From contig NZ_KK853997.1 in assembly GCF_000696185.1 (NCBI RefSeq), positions 5,521,844 through 5,583,209 of the forward strand: a stretch of DNA of 61,366 nucleotides. Direction: 5' to 3'. Source of the DNA: Kitasatospora cheerisanensis KCTC 2395. GTDB taxonomy: Bacteria > Actinomycetota > Actinomycetes > Streptomycetales > Streptomycetaceae. The notes beneath the pieces are model-generated. The model was given only the letters and a program-made list of their open reading frames with translations, had not been told where the DNA came from and ran no database searches. This document shows positions 1 to 14,465 of the stretch, piece after piece. Both the position numbers and the translations under genes were made by a program. The first letter of the stretch is position 1. Each line of letters opens with the position of its first letter.

Positions 1-1355
<1,355 letters not shown>

Positions 1356-1428
1356 GTTGCTCGCGTCCACTGTGTTGTTCTGAAACAACGACCCCCACGA
1401 ACAGTGTGGGTGGTGACAGTTTCATAGT

Positions 1429-1547
1429 GTTTCGGTGGTCATAGCGTGAGGGAAACGCCCGGTTACATTCCGAACCCGGAAGCTAAGCCTCACAGCGCCG
1501 ATGGTACTGCAGGGGGGACCCTGTGGGAGAGTAGGACGCCGCCGAAC
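1429..1547 (+). rRNA. 5S ribosomal RNA
   Basis: A 119-nt molecule starts GTTTCGGTGGTCATAGCG and ends GACGCCGCCGAAC. Its ends pair to form the 5S helix I, and CCGAACCCGGAAGCTAAG of the 5S core is present. It lies about 73 nt after the 23S end, the usual actinobacterial 23S-5S spacing. Confidence 0.97.
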
Positions 1548-1560
1548 AATTTTTCTGGAG

Positions 1561-1591
1561 AAGCCCCCTGACGGGATGTCAGGGGGCTTTT
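1561..1591 (+). terminator. rRNA operon terminator
   Basis: A perfect 12-bp stem (AAGCCCCCTGAC / GTCAGGGGGCTT) with a five-base loop is followed by a short T-run, 14 nt after the 5S gene. This is a classical intrinsic terminator closing the rRNA operon. Confidence 0.9.
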
Positions 1592-1627
1592 CTGTTGTTC
1601 GGGGACGATTCCGGATAGCCTTCGCCA

Positions 1628-2533
1628 ATGCAGAACCTGACGTTGACCTGGCAAACCTCGGTCGCTGCCTCCGCGGCGCTGTACGGGGCGGCGTTCACCG
1701 TCAGGCGGATCGCGGCGAAGCGGGCGGTGGCCGCCACCGGTGCGGAGGCCGGCGAGGGGCCGGGGGAGCGGCGCGGGGCGGGGCGGGTCGCGGCGGACGT
1801 GCTGCGCGAGGCCGGGACGCTGCTGGCGCTGTTCGCGCTGTGGCAGGTGGTCGGGCACCTGTCGTTGATGGGCACGGACCACGCGCTGGAGCGGGCGGAG
1901 TGGATCCACCGGACGGAGACGGACCTGGGGCTGCCCGACGAAGCGTCCTGGCAGCGGGCCGTGGTGGGACACCCGTGGCTGGCGCAGGCGGCGAACTACT
2001 ACTACGCGACGATGCACTTCGGCGTGATGCTGGTGGTCCTGCTGTGGCTGTTCCTGCGGCACCGCGAGAGGTACGCGTGGGTGCGGACGACGGTGGTGGC
2101 GACCACGGCGGTGTGCCTGCTGATCCAGTTCGTCCCGGTGGCGCCGCCGCGGATGCTGCCGGGGAACGGGTTCATGGACCTGGCGGCGCAGTACGGGCAG
2201 TCGGTGTACGGGAACGCGGTCGCGGGGGTGGTCGCGGACCAGCTGTCGGCGATGCCGTCGGTGCACGTCGCGTGGTGCGTGATCACGGCGGTGGCGGTGA
2301 TCGCGGTGGCCCCGGGGCCGTGGCGGTGGCTGATGGTGCTGCATCCGCTGGTGACGGTGTGGGTGGTCGTGGTGACGGCCAATCACTTCTGGGCGGACGG
2401 GGTGGTGGCGCTGGCGATCCTGCTGACCGTGTACCTGGTGCAGGCGGCCGTGACGGGCTGGCGCCGGCCCGAGGCGGAGGCGGGGGCGGACGCGCCCGAG
2501 GCGGAGCGGGAGCGCAGCGCGGTGCAGGGCTGA
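1628..2533 (+). CDS. PAP2-superfamily integral membrane phosphatase
   Basis: A 301-residue multi-pass membrane protein of the PAP2_3 (Aur1/Ipt1-like) branch of phosphatidic-acid phosphatases. The family removes or transfers phosphate on lipid or isoprenoid-lipid substrates at the membrane. Visible active-site motifs are PSVH around His213 and ANHFWADG with His253 and Asp257, which fit the C2 and C3 motifs. At least five hydrophobic segments lie between about residue 60 and the end. The C-terminal tail is charged and Glu-rich. The ATG start directly follows the rRNA terminator, and the gene stands alone. Substrate cannot be inferred. Confidence 0.85.
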   Translation: MQNLTLTWQTSVAASAALYGAAFTVRRIAAKRAVAATGAEAGEGPGERRGAGRVAADVLREAGTLLALFALWQVVGHLSLMGTDHALERAEWIHRTETDLGLPDEASWQRAVVGHPWLAQAANYYYATMHFGVMLVVLLWLFLRHRERYAWVRTTVVATTAVCLLIQFVPVAPPRMLPGNGFMDLAAQYGQSVYGNAVAGVVADQLSAMPSVHVAWCVITAVAVIAVAPGPWRWLMVLHPLVTVWVVVVTANHFWADGVVALAILLTVYLVQAAVTGWRRPEAEAGADAPEAERERSAVQG

Positions 2534-2572
2534 CGTCCGAGCGAGTGCGGTGGCGGTTCCGGAGCGGTCCGG

Positions 2573-3445
2573 TCAGCCGGGCTGGGCGGAGAGCAGGGCG
2601 TCGGCGAGGGCGGTGCGGTAGTAGCGGCCGGCGGTGCCGGAACGGGCGCGGGCGACCAGGCGGGCGTCGAGCAGGACGGTGAGGTGGTCGCCGACGGTGG
2701 CGGGGCTGAGGCCGGTGAGAGTGGCGAGCTGGCCGGTGTCGCGCGGGCGGTCGAGGCCGGCGAGGAGTTCGGCGCGGGCGCTGCCGAGCAGGCGGCCGAG
2801 GCTGGCCGGCGGGGTGTGCGGGGCGGCGACGGGGGCGGCGCAGGTCGGGTAGACGACGGCGACGCGGCCGGCGCCCTGGGCGATCCAGCCGTGCCGGGCG
2901 CCGGTGGGGACGAACAGCAGCTCGGCGTCGGGGCGTTCGTCCTCGGGGACGGTGAGCCGGAGGCGGCCGGTGGAGAGCCAGCGGTGCTGCGGGCCGAGGG
3001 CGGGGAGGGCGGCGGCCCAGCCGTGCTGTTCGGCGAGGCGGCGGCGGGCGGTGGCGTCGGCGCGGAGGGCGCGCAGCCGGGCGGGCCATTCGGGGTGGAC
3101 GACGTGCTGCCAGGTCCGGTCGAGGAGTTCGGCGAGGGCGGGGTCCGGGGCGAGGCCGGTGAGGTCGAGCCGGCGCGGGTCGGCGTCCGGGTCCGGCGCG
3201 GGGAGGCGCAGTTCGGCGGGCCAGTCGGCGGCGTGGCGTTCGGCGAGCCAGTCGGCGAGGTGCGGGGCGGCGGCGAGGTGCCGGTGGAACGCGGGCTGGT
3301 GGGTGGCGAGCCAGGCGCGGCGCCAGGGTTCGGGGCGGATCTCGGCGAGGATGCCGAGGGTGGCGACGGTCTCGACCAGGGGTGAGAACGCAAATCGGCA
3401 TGCGGCGAGGGTCTCCGTGCTCACCTGCCACTGGCCCATGCGCAT
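2573..3445 (-). CDS. ArsR-like winged-helix transcriptional regulator
   Basis: A 290-residue protein. The last roughly 90 residues form an ArsR-like winged helix (LLGSARAELLAGLDRP, then LATLTGLSPATVGDHLTVLL, ending RYYRT). The N-terminal 180 residues match the DUF5937-type domain often fused to this HTH in Streptomyces; its ligand is unknown. Several starts are possible: ATG 3445, ATG 3439, or a GTG a few codons later. It is convergent with the PAP2 gene, leaving 39 nt. The downstream side of the GntR/ABC operon lies upstream of it, so it is probably transcribed separately. Confidence 0.8.
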   Translation of the reverse strand: MRMGQWQVSTETLAACRFAFSPLVETVATLGILAEIRPEPWRRAWLATHQPAFHRHLAAAPHLADWLAERHAADWPAELRLPAPDPDADPRRLDLTGLAPDPALAELLDRTWQHVVHPEWPARLRALRADATARRRLAEQHGWAAALPALGPQHRWLSTGRLRLTVPEDERPDAELLFVPTGARHGWIAQGAGRVAVVYPTCAAPVAAPHTPPASLGRLLGSARAELLAGLDRPRDTGQLATLTGLSPATVGDHLTVLLDARLVARARSGTAGRYYRTALADALLSAQPG

Positions 3446-3558
3446 CGCCTCCGAACCGAGACCCTAGCAATCGGCCGCCGGGGCAGGAGGGGATTGCGGG
3501 ATCGGCCGTCGACCGTTCACCTGGTGGTCCGGCGCCCTGGTGCGGGGCCGTAGGGTGA

Positions 3559-3642
3559 GGACGCGGCCGAAGCCAGTTGCGTTGGCTTCGGCCGCGTCCC
3601 TTCGGCCGCGTCCCTTCGGCCGCGTCCCTTCGGCCGCGTCCC
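3559..3642 (-). terminator. Terminator hairpin with a four-fold repeated arm
   Basis: A perfect 16-bp inverted repeat (GGACGCGGCCGAAGCC at 3559-3574, its complement at 3584-3599, nine-base loop) lies downstream of the ABC operon on the minus strand. The right arm is part of a 14-bp unit, TTCGGCCGCGTCCC, repeated four times head to tail at 3587-3642. Each copy can pair with the left arm, so several registers of the hairpin are possible. It occupies most of the intergenic gap between 3446 and 3661. Confidence 0.75.
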
Positions 3643-3661
3643 TTCGGTCCGGTCCGGTCGG

Positions 3662-4663
3662 TCAGCCGAGGCGGCGGTGCAGGCCCCAGGTGGTGAGGGC
3701 GGCGAGGGCGACCGTGAGGGCGAGGAAGATCGCGGTCTCGATCCACTGGAACGGCCAGTAGCGGTCGGCGGGTTGGTAGTCGACGGCGATGTGCAGGTTC
3801 GCGCGGGCCAGGCAGTCCTCGGACGGCAGGTCGTGGGAGCTGTCCCGGCAGGGCTGGGTGCCGAAGGTCAGGGTGCGGTTGTCGCTGTCCTGGACGGGCG
3901 AGCTGTCGGAGAGCATCCAGGCGTCGGGCATGTCGATGCCGGCGACGAAGGTGGCGGACGGCCCGTGGGTGCCGGTGAAGCCGAGCGTGCGGGCGGAGTG
4001 CAGGGTGTCGGCGTCGAGGGCGACGACCCGGTGGACGGGCTGTTCGAGGTGCGGGCGGACGGCGAGCGGGACGAGTATCTGGACGGCGGCGAAGGCGGCG
4101 AGGGTGACGGCCATCGCGGCGACGGTGCGGCGCAGGAACAGGCCGACGCAGGCGCCGAGGGCGACCGCGAACGCGGCGTACCCGAGCGGGACGACGCCGC
4201 GGGCAGCGAACAGCAGTGGGGTGAAGCGGTCGTGGCCGATCCGGTCCAGTGGGGAGGCGAACCAGGAGACCAGCAGGCTGAGCAGCCCGGTGACGGCGAC
4301 GGCGGCGGCGCCGACCAGCAGCAGTTTGACGGTCAGCCAGCGGCCGCGGCCGATGCCCTGGTTCCACACCAGGCGGTGGGTGCCGGTCTCCAGTTCGCGG
4401 GCGACCAGCGATGCTCCCCAGAACGCGCCGATCAGCGCGGGGGCGAGCAGGACCAGGACGCAGCCCGTCCAGTAGGGCAGGGAGTAGGTGTCGATCAGCT
4501 GGTTCGCGTCGGAGCAGCCGCCGGTGGGGCAGCCGGCGGTCAGCTCGCGGTAGTCGTCCCGGAGGGCGAGCCCGGAGTACAGCAGGTAGGCGGTGGCGGC
4601 GGCGAGTGCGGCTGCGGCCACCAGGAACTGGGCGCGGAACTGACGCCAGGTCAGCCAGATCAT
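3662..4663 (-). CDS. ABC transporter permease
   Basis: A 333-residue membrane protein starting MIWLTWRQFRAQ, a start shared by many actinobacterial ABC-2-like permeases paired with YtrA-type regulators. Hydrophobic segments sit near residues 14-34, 65-85, 115-140, 165-215 and 305-325. A large extracytoplasmic loop of about 90 residues (210-300) contains three cysteines. The ATG overlaps the ATPase stop by 4 nt, so it is translationally coupled and is the last gene of GntR-ATPase-permease. Such modules usually export antimicrobial compounds or respond to envelope stress; the substrate is not deducible. Confidence 0.85.
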   Translation of the reverse strand: MIWLTWRQFRAQFLVAAAALAAATAYLLYSGLALRDDYRELTAGCPTGGCSDANQLIDTYSLPYWTGCVLVLLAPALIGAFWGASLVARELETGTHRLVWNQGIGRGRWLTVKLLLVGAAAVAVTGLLSLLVSWFASPLDRIGHDRFTPLLFAARGVVPLGYAAFAVALGACVGLFLRRTVAAMAVTLAAFAAVQILVPLAVRPHLEQPVHRVVALDADTLHSARTLGFTGTHGPSATFVAGIDMPDAWMLSDSSPVQDSDNRTLTFGTQPCRDSSHDLPSEDCLARANLHIAVDYQPADRYWPFQWIETAIFLALTVALAALTTWGLHRRLG

Positions 4664-5544
4664 CGCTGCGGCTCCAGGACGGGTCGGGGGTCGGCGGTGA
4701 GGTGGGCGAGGACGAGGTCCTCCAGGCCGAGCGGTTCCATCACCCAGGACGGGTCGTCGACGGCGCGCTCGGCGCGGACCACGAAGGTGCTCTGGCGTTC
4801 GGTGTGTTCGGCGTTCACCACGCGCATGCCGGCGGGCAGGGTGTCGGTGTCGCGGCGGGCGGTGGTGAGGCGGAAGTGGGTGGCGAGCAGGTCGTCGATC
4901 TCGCCGTCGGCCTGGACCCGGGAGCCGGCCAGCACGATCAGGTGGTCGCAGACCCGTTCCAGGTCGGAGACCAGGTGCGAGGAGAGGACGACGGTGGCCT
5001 GCGACTCGGACTCGGCGACGAACTCCATCAGGCTCTGCAGGAAGGCGCGCCGGGCGAGCGGGTCGAGGGCGGCCACCGGTTCGTCCAGCAGCAGCAGTTC
5101 GGGCCGTTTGGCGACGGCGAGGGTGAGGGCGAGTTGGGCGCGCTGGCCGCCGGAGAGGCGGCCGGAGCGCTGGGTGGGGTCGAGGCCGAGCTGCCGGACG
5201 CGGCGTTCGGCGAGGGCGGCGTCCCAGCGGGGGTTGAGCTTGGCGCCGAGGCGCAGGTGGTCGGCGACGGTGAGGGCGGCGTAGGTCGGGGTGTCCTGGG
5301 CGACGAAGCCGACCCGGCCGAGTTGGGCGCCGTCGGCGGCCGGGGGCCGGCCGAACACCTCGACGGTGCCGCTGGTGGGGGTGAGCAGGCCGCAGGCGAG
5401 CTGCAGCAGGGTGGACTTGCCGGCGCCGTTGGGGCCGACCAGCCCGACGACGCGTCCGGCGGGGACGGTCAGCGTGCAGTCGGCCAGGGCCGTGCGGCGG
5501 CCGTAGCGCTTGGTCAGCGCCCGGGTTTCGACGATCGCGGTCAT
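4660..5544 (-). CDS. ABC transporter ATP-binding protein
   Basis: A 294-residue cytoplasmic ATPase that powers the adjacent permease. Walker A is GPNGAGKS (about residues 37-44), the signature is LSGGQ (near 134), Walker B is LLLLDEP (near 155), and the switch histidine is in SSHL. The C-terminal 80 residues are an accessory domain typical of ABC-2 exporters. It overlaps the regulator upstream and the permease downstream by 4 nt each, forming a tight operon. Confidence 0.92.
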   Translation of the reverse strand: MTAIVETRALTKRYGRRTALADCTLTVPAGRVVGLVGPNGAGKSTLLQLACGLLTPTSGTVEVFGRPPAADGAQLGRVGFVAQDTPTYAALTVADHLRLGAKLNPRWDAALAERRVRQLGLDPTQRSGRLSGGQRAQLALTLAVAKRPELLLLDEPVAALDPLARRAFLQSLMEFVAESESQATVVLSSHLVSDLERVCDHLIVLAGSRVQADGEIDDLLATHFRLTTARRDTDTLPAGMRVVNAEHTERQSTFVVRAERAVDDPSWVMEPLGLEDLVLAHLTADPRPVLEPQR

Positions 5545-5933
5545 CGCTCCTCTTCGACGGTGCTTCGGAAGGTCTGCCGGAAGAGGGCCTCGATGGACTC
5601 CGGGTCGAGTCCGGCGGCCCGTGCCGAGGCCAGCCAGCGGCGCAACTCCTGCCGCAGCGGCTCGTGTTCGGACGTGGCGGGCTCGCCGAGGGTGCCGGTG
5701 ACGAAGGTGCCGACACCGGGCTTGGGGGAGACCAGGCCCTCGTTCTCCAGCTGGCGGTAAGCCTTGAGCACGGTGTTGGGGTTGATCGCGACCTTGGCCG
5801 CGACGTCCTTGACCTTCGGCAGCCGGTCGCCCTCGTGCAGCAGGCCCAGTCGGAGGGCCTGGCGCACTTGGTGGACCAGTTGCAGGTAAGGGGCGACACC
5901 GGACCGGGGCTCGATGTGGAACTCGATCACCAC
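5541..5933 (-). CDS. GntR-family regulator, YtrA subfamily
   Basis: A 130-residue repressor-like protein. The winged HTH covers about residues 10-75 (VAPYLQLVHQVRQALRLG, then INPNTVLKAYRQLENEGLV). A short helical C-terminal dimerization segment replaces a ligand domain, which defines the YtrA subfamily. It is the first gene of the operon and overlaps the ATPase gene by 4 nt. YtrA regulators usually repress their own ABC operon, and the promoter upstream carries spaced CTAG repeats that could be its site. Confidence 0.92.
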   Translation of the reverse strand: MVIEFHIEPRSGVAPYLQLVHQVRQALRLGLLHEGDRLPKVKDVAAKVAINPNTVLKAYRQLENEGLVSPKPGVGTFVTGTLGEPATSEHEPLRQELRRWLASARAAGLDPESIEALFRQTFRSTVEEER

Positions 5934-5945
5934 AACCTCATTTAT

Positions 5946-5990
5946 CTAGCTTCCTAGCACTATAGAACTGGCGGCATGATGAGCCGTCAA
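5946..5990 (-). promoter_or_regulatory. Candidate promoter and GntR operator of the ABC operon
   Basis: Read on the minus strand, TTGACG (5985-5990) is followed after 17 nt by TTCTAT and then TATAGT, a HrdB-like promoter about 30 nt from the gene start. Downstream of the -10, CTAG occurs twice (5946-5949 and 5954-5957) four bases apart. This fits autorepression by the YtrA-type regulator; the operator role is inferred from position and symmetry. Confidence 0.45.
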
Positions 5991-6099
5991 GTCAAGGAGT
6001 CACCAAGGGCGTTGACCGGCGAGGACGCACCCGGACGCGGACATGCCGGGGCCCGGGCGCCGTGGGGGTGGCGTCCGGGCCCCGGGGTGTGCGGTGCGG

Positions 6100-6654
6100 T
6101 TACCTGACCGGGAGTGCGATCCGGCCCCAGCGTCCTTCGGTCAGGGCGGCGGTGGCCCAGTACCAGGCGGCCAGGCCGGAGGCGGCGGCCAGCCAGGCGC
6201 CGACCTTGCCGGTGCCGCTGCTGCTGCCCAGGACGCCGACGGCGCCGAGCAGCAGGGAGAGCGTCAGCAGGCCGTACACCAGGCGGGCGAGCAGGCCGGC
6301 GCCCCAGGAGGCGGCGGTCAGGGTGAGCGCCAGCAGCGCCCACAGCAGCAGGAACAGGCCGGCGGTGTTCTTGCCGGCCGAGCCGGCCGCCGCCCAGGTC
6401 GCCCAGAAGGCGCCGAGGGCGGTGAAGGCGGTGCCGTTGAGGCGGTCGCCGCCGCGGAACTGCCAGAGGCCGGCGACGAACAGCGTCACGCCGCCGACCA
6501 GGTGGGCCAGCGCAGCGGCGCCGCCGGACGAGGTGCCGCTGAGGACACCGGTGCCGAGCAGGCCGTACGCGAGCAGGGTGAGACCGAGGGCCAGATGACC
6601 GAGCGGACCCGCGTCTGCGGATCGGGCGTTCGCCCCGGAGGCGTCATTGCTCAC
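6100..6654 (-). CDS. GPR1/FUN34/YaaH-family acetate/succinate transporter
   Basis: A 184-residue protein with six hydrophobic segments and almost no loops, the size and build of the AceTr family of acetate/succinate-proton carriers. The family motif before the first helix (NPAPLGL) is degenerate here, AGPLGHLALGL, but the surrounding pattern and the FWATWAA segment support the assignment. The start is GTG at 6654 with AAGGAG six bases upstream. The leader of about 200 nt is structured and preceded by a GGGTAC promoter-like motif. It is monocistronic. Confidence 0.85.
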   Translation of the reverse strand: MSNDASGANARSADAGPLGHLALGLTLLAYGLLGTGVLSGTSSGGAAALAHLVGGVTLFVAGLWQFRGGDRLNGTAFTALGAFWATWAAAGSAGKNTAGLFLLLWALLALTLTAASWGAGLLARLVYGLLTLSLLLGAVGVLGSSSGTGKVGAWLAAASGLAAWYWATAALTEGRWGRIALPVR

Positions 6655-6784
6655 CGGAGGCTCCTTTCACTCTGCGCCAGGGCATGGCGAGAACACGGTG
6701 AAGGGTGGGGTGTGCGAGGTGGTGCCGGGTGCCGGGTCGTGGGCGCACCGGGACGGGTGCGGGCGGCTGCGGCGAGATGAGAGA

Positions 6785-6831
6785 ACCGGTGGCGCGGCCA
6801 CCGGTCGATGCCCTCCGGGGTGGAAGCCCCC
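6785..6831 (-). promoter_or_regulatory. Two stem-loops in the leader of the YaaH-type gene
   Basis: On the minus strand a CCGGGGGC/CCCCGG hairpin (6813-6831) is followed by a perfect 9-bp stem ACCGGTGGC / GCCACCGGT with three-base loop (6785-6805) and then a pyrimidine run, TTCTCTCATCTC. The second hairpin resembles a weak terminator or attenuator about 130 nt before the start codon. No known riboswitch class was recognised. Confidence 0.4.
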
Positions 6832-6863
6832 GGCGCTATCGGTCTACCCGGCCCCGCGGCTTT

Positions 6864-6887
6864 GTACCCTTGTGAATCACCGGGAAC
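6864..6887 (-). promoter_or_regulatory. Candidate sigma-B-type promoter for the YaaH-type gene
   Basis: On the minus strand GTTC (6884-6887) is followed after exactly 14 nt by GGGTAC (6864-6869). Streptomyces sigma-B promoters are described as GNNT-N14-16-GGGTAC/T, so the -10 matches fully and the -35 partly. The site would give a leader of about 200 nt containing the two hairpins. Confidence 0.4.
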
Positions 6888-6928
6888 GAGCAAGCGTGAG
6901 CAAACCGTGACGATGGCCGTCCGGCGGC

Positions 6929-9481
6929 CTAGTTCTGACGCTGGGTCGGGATTCGGAGCGTCAGGATCGCCATGTCGTCGGAGGGCGGCTCGGGGGCGAA
7001 GCGCTCGACCGCGCGGTGCACGCGGGCGGCGACCGCACCCGCGGTCAGGCCCGCACAGCCGGTCAGCACCTCGATCAGGCCGTCGTCGCCGAGCATCCGG
7101 CGGCCTTCCCGGCGCTCGGTGACGCCGTCCGTCACGCAGAGCAGCACCTCGCCCGGGGAGAGCACCAACTCCTCGGCGGTCAGTTCGAGTTCGTCCATCA
7201 CGCCGAGCAGCGGCTGCGGCGAGGCGGCCTGGTCGACCTGTCCGTCGGTGCGCAGCCGCAGCGGCAGCGGGTGGCCGGCGCAGACCAGCGACAGGACGGT
7301 CGAGCCGTCCTCACGGGGCGTCAACTCGCCGTACAGCAGCGTCAGGAAGCGGGCCCGGCTGCCCTCGTCGAGGATCGCCGCGTTCAGCCGGGTGAGGACC
7401 TGCGGGGCGCTCAGGCCCTCGCGGGCCAGCAGGCGCAGCGAGTTGCGGGCCAGGCCGGTCACCGAGGCGGCCTCGGGGCCGGTGCCGCAGACGTCGCCGA
7501 TGGCGAAGCCGTAGGTGCCCTCGCGGATCGGGAACAGGTCGTAGAAGTCGCCGCCGACCTCGTTGCCCTCGCCCGCGGCCTGGTAGAACACCTCCACCTC
7601 GACGCCCGGGATCTTCGGCAGCTCCGGCGGCAGCAGGGCGCGCTGGAAGGCCTGCGAGGTGGCGGTGCGCTCCGAGTACAGGCGGGAGTTGTCGAGCGCC
7701 AGGGCGGCCCGGCGGGACAGGTCCTCGCCGAGTTCCAGGATCTCCTGCCGGAACCGGACGCCCTGCCGGGTGCCGAGCACCAGCAGGCCGATCACCCGGT
7801 TGCGGGCGGACAGCGGCAGCACCACCGTCTCGCCGAGCAGGCCGGCCAGTTCGGGGCTGTCGGCGGTGCCCAGCGAGCGGGCGGTGTCGGCGGGCGCCGT
7901 CCAGTTCCGGGCGCCGGGGCTGTGCACCGCCTCCGGGGCGGGGGCCTTGTCGAGCAGGGCGCGCAGCGCGTCGATCCGGTCCTCGTCCTCGTGCAGCACG
8001 AACGCGAGGTCGGCGCCGGCCGCGGCGTCCGCGGTGGTGTAGACGGCGCACCAGGAGGCCAGGGTGGGGATCGCCATCTGCGCCATCAGGGCGAGCGTCT
8101 GCTCGTGCTCCAGGGTGCCGGCGAGCAGGTCGGAGGCCTCCACCAGGAAGGACAGCGAGCCGCGCCGCAGCCGCTCCAGCTCGCCGAGCCGGGCGCTCTC
8201 CAGGGCCAGCGCGATCCGGTCGGCGGCGAACTGCAGGCGCAGCGCGTCCTCGTTGTCGTAGCGGCCGGGCGGGGCGGCGGCCACCCCGAGCGAGCCGGTC
8301 AGGCGGCCCTCGACCTTCAGCGGGACGGTGATCAGCGAGCGCAGGTCGGTGCCGGCCAGCAGCGGCGCGGCGCCGGGCCGCACCGCGAGGTCCTCGTGGA
8401 CGGCGGGCAGCCGGGCCGAGTCGAAGCGGCCCGCGCCGTCGATCGGCAGCCGGGCGAAGCGGCGGGCCGGGCCGGCCAGACCGGTGGCGGCGCGCAGTTC
8501 GAACTCGGTCTCGTCCTCGCTGGTGAGCATCAGGTAGGCGGCGTCCGCGTCGAGCAGGTCGCGGGCCCGCTCGACGATCCGCTGCAGCAGGCTGGACAGG
8601 TCGTCCGGGGAGACCGGGCCGACCAGCAGGTCGAGCGGTTCGACGGCGGTGGTGGCGGCCTCGGCGGACGCGGCGGTGCCCGGGGTGCGCAGCACGGCCC
8701 GGTCGGAGGCGCGGACCAGCAGGCAGAGCACGACCGGCGCGCCCTCGCTGTCGCGCAGCCGCACGTGCGTGCCGTACACCTCGCGGGCGGCGCCGTCGCC
8801 GCCGCGCACCGTGTAGCCGCCCTCCCAGCGGGCCAGCCGCAGGGTGTCGCCGAGGCCGAGGCCGGGGGTCTGCGGCCAGACCGCGAGTTCTGCCCAGGGG
8901 CGGCCGAACACGGCGTCGGCGGGGCGGTGGAAGAGCGATTCGGCGTCGGCGTTCCAGTGCCGGATCCGGCCGTGGTCGTCGAGCTGGACGACGGCGACCC
9001 GCACCGGCCCGTCCGCGGCGGGCAGTTCGCCGCCGGGCAGGCTGGGCAGCGCGTACCGGGTGCCGACCTGCGGCTCGGGCAGGGCGAGCCGGAACCAGAC
9101 GGTCTTCCGGCCGGCCGCGTACTCGACGCCCCAACTGCTGGACAGCGCCGAGCACATCAGCAGGCCGCGGCCGCCCTCGCCGTCCGGGTCGGCGTACCGG
9201 TCCGAGTTCAGCGTCACGTTGGCGAAGGAGGGCAGGCCGCGCTCCGGGTGCCGGTCGGTGACCTCGATCCGGACGGTGTCCTCCTCGCGCAGGCAGGCCA
9301 CCTCGGCGGCCGTCCCGGCGTGCACCACGGCGTTCGTGACCAGTTCGCTGACCAGCACCACGGCGTCGTCCACCACCTCGGGCAGGTCCCACCCGAGCAG
9401 GGCGTCCCGGACGAAGCCGCGGGCCGCGGCGGCCGACCGGTCGACCGGTTCGAAGGTGGCGGCTGCGCGCGCGGTGACCAC
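6929..9481 (-). CDS. osaC: OsaC-like multidomain anti-sigma kinase/phosphatase
   Basis: An 850-residue cytoplasmic regulator. In order: an RsbW-like serine-kinase ATPase (residues ~10-130; ELVTNAVVHAG N-box, GGRGLLM G-box), a PAS domain (~160-270), two GAF domains (~300-450 and ~460-620), and a SpoIIE/RsbU PP2C phosphatase (~640-845; GEGNEVGGDFYDLF, CVTDGVTE). Domain order and divergent placement next to osaAB match OsaC of S. coelicolor (recalled as SCO5747), which binds sigma-B and restores its level after osmotic stress. I chose GTG 9481 because GGAG lies eight bases upstream; GTG 9487 is an alternative. The frame continues open upstream without a conserved product. Confidence 0.88.
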   Translation of the reverse strand: MVTARAAATFEPVDRSAAAARGFVRDALLGWDLPEVVDDAVVLVSELVTNAVVHAGTAAEVACLREEDTVRIEVTDRHPERGLPSFANVTLNSDRYADPDGEGGRGLLMCSALSSSWGVEYAAGRKTVWFRLALPEPQVGTRYALPSLPGGELPAADGPVRVAVVQLDDHGRIRHWNADAESLFHRPADAVFGRPWAELAVWPQTPGLGLGDTLRLARWEGGYTVRGGDGAAREVYGTHVRLRDSEGAPVVLCLLVRASDRAVLRTPGTAASAEAATTAVEPLDLLVGPVSPDDLSSLLQRIVERARDLLDADAAYLMLTSEDETEFELRAATGLAGPARRFARLPIDGAGRFDSARLPAVHEDLAVRPGAAPLLAGTDLRSLITVPLKVEGRLTGSLGVAAAPPGRYDNEDALRLQFAADRIALALESARLGELERLRRGSLSFLVEASDLLAGTLEHEQTLALMAQMAIPTLASWCAVYTTADAAAGADLAFVLHEDEDRIDALRALLDKAPAPEAVHSPGARNWTAPADTARSLGTADSPELAGLLGETVVLPLSARNRVIGLLVLGTRQGVRFRQEILELGEDLSRRAALALDNSRLYSERTATSQAFQRALLPPELPKIPGVEVEVFYQAAGEGNEVGGDFYDLFPIREGTYGFAIGDVCGTGPEAASVTGLARNSLRLLAREGLSAPQVLTRLNAAILDEGSRARFLTLLYGELTPREDGSTVLSLVCAGHPLPLRLRTDGQVDQAASPQPLLGVMDELELTAEELVLSPGEVLLCVTDGVTERREGRRMLGDDGLIEVLTGCAGLTAGAVAARVHRAVERFAPEPPSDDMAILTLRIPTQRQN

Positions 9482-9830
9482 GGCCACGTCTCCTCTGCTG
9501 CTGGTACGGCGGGTGGGGACCTGCGGCGGGGCGGGGCGGGGTCGCCTCGGCCCGGTGCGGCCCTCCACCCTACTTTCCGGTTGGTACCCCGCGGGGGCGG
9601 GGAGCCGAAACAGGCCCCTGGGGGTGATTTCCTTCACGACTTTCCCTGCTCGTGCCCCGGTCACCCCGGAAAACCCTCGGCAACCGGTCCGACACCGGGT
9701 GCCAGTGCTGTCACACTGGGGGGTCCGCGTGCCGTCACCACCGCAGTACGGTCGAGGGGACGGCGCGGCAGCGGCGGGCCGTTCGCCGGCCCTTCTGCCG
9801 CAGTGACAGTCAGGACCTGGGAGGGCCCCG
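9482..9830. other. Divergent osaC-osaA intergenic region
   Basis: 349 bp without a gene between the divergent osaC and osaA. It holds a GGGTAC motif directed at osaC. A TACGGT hexamer directed at osaA, about 80 nt before its start, could be a -10. No other conserved feature was recognised. Confidence 0.6.
9584..9606 (-). promoter_or_regulatory. Candidate sigma-B-type promoter of osaC
   Basis: On the minus strand GGCT (9603-9606) lies 13 nt before GGGTAC (9584-9589), about 100 nt upstream of the osaC start. The -10 is exact; the spacing is one base short of the reported 14-16. osaC is known to be transcribed by sigma-B, so a site here is expected. Confidence 0.4.
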
Positions 9831-14462
<4,632 letters not shown>

Positions 14463-14465
14463 CCG

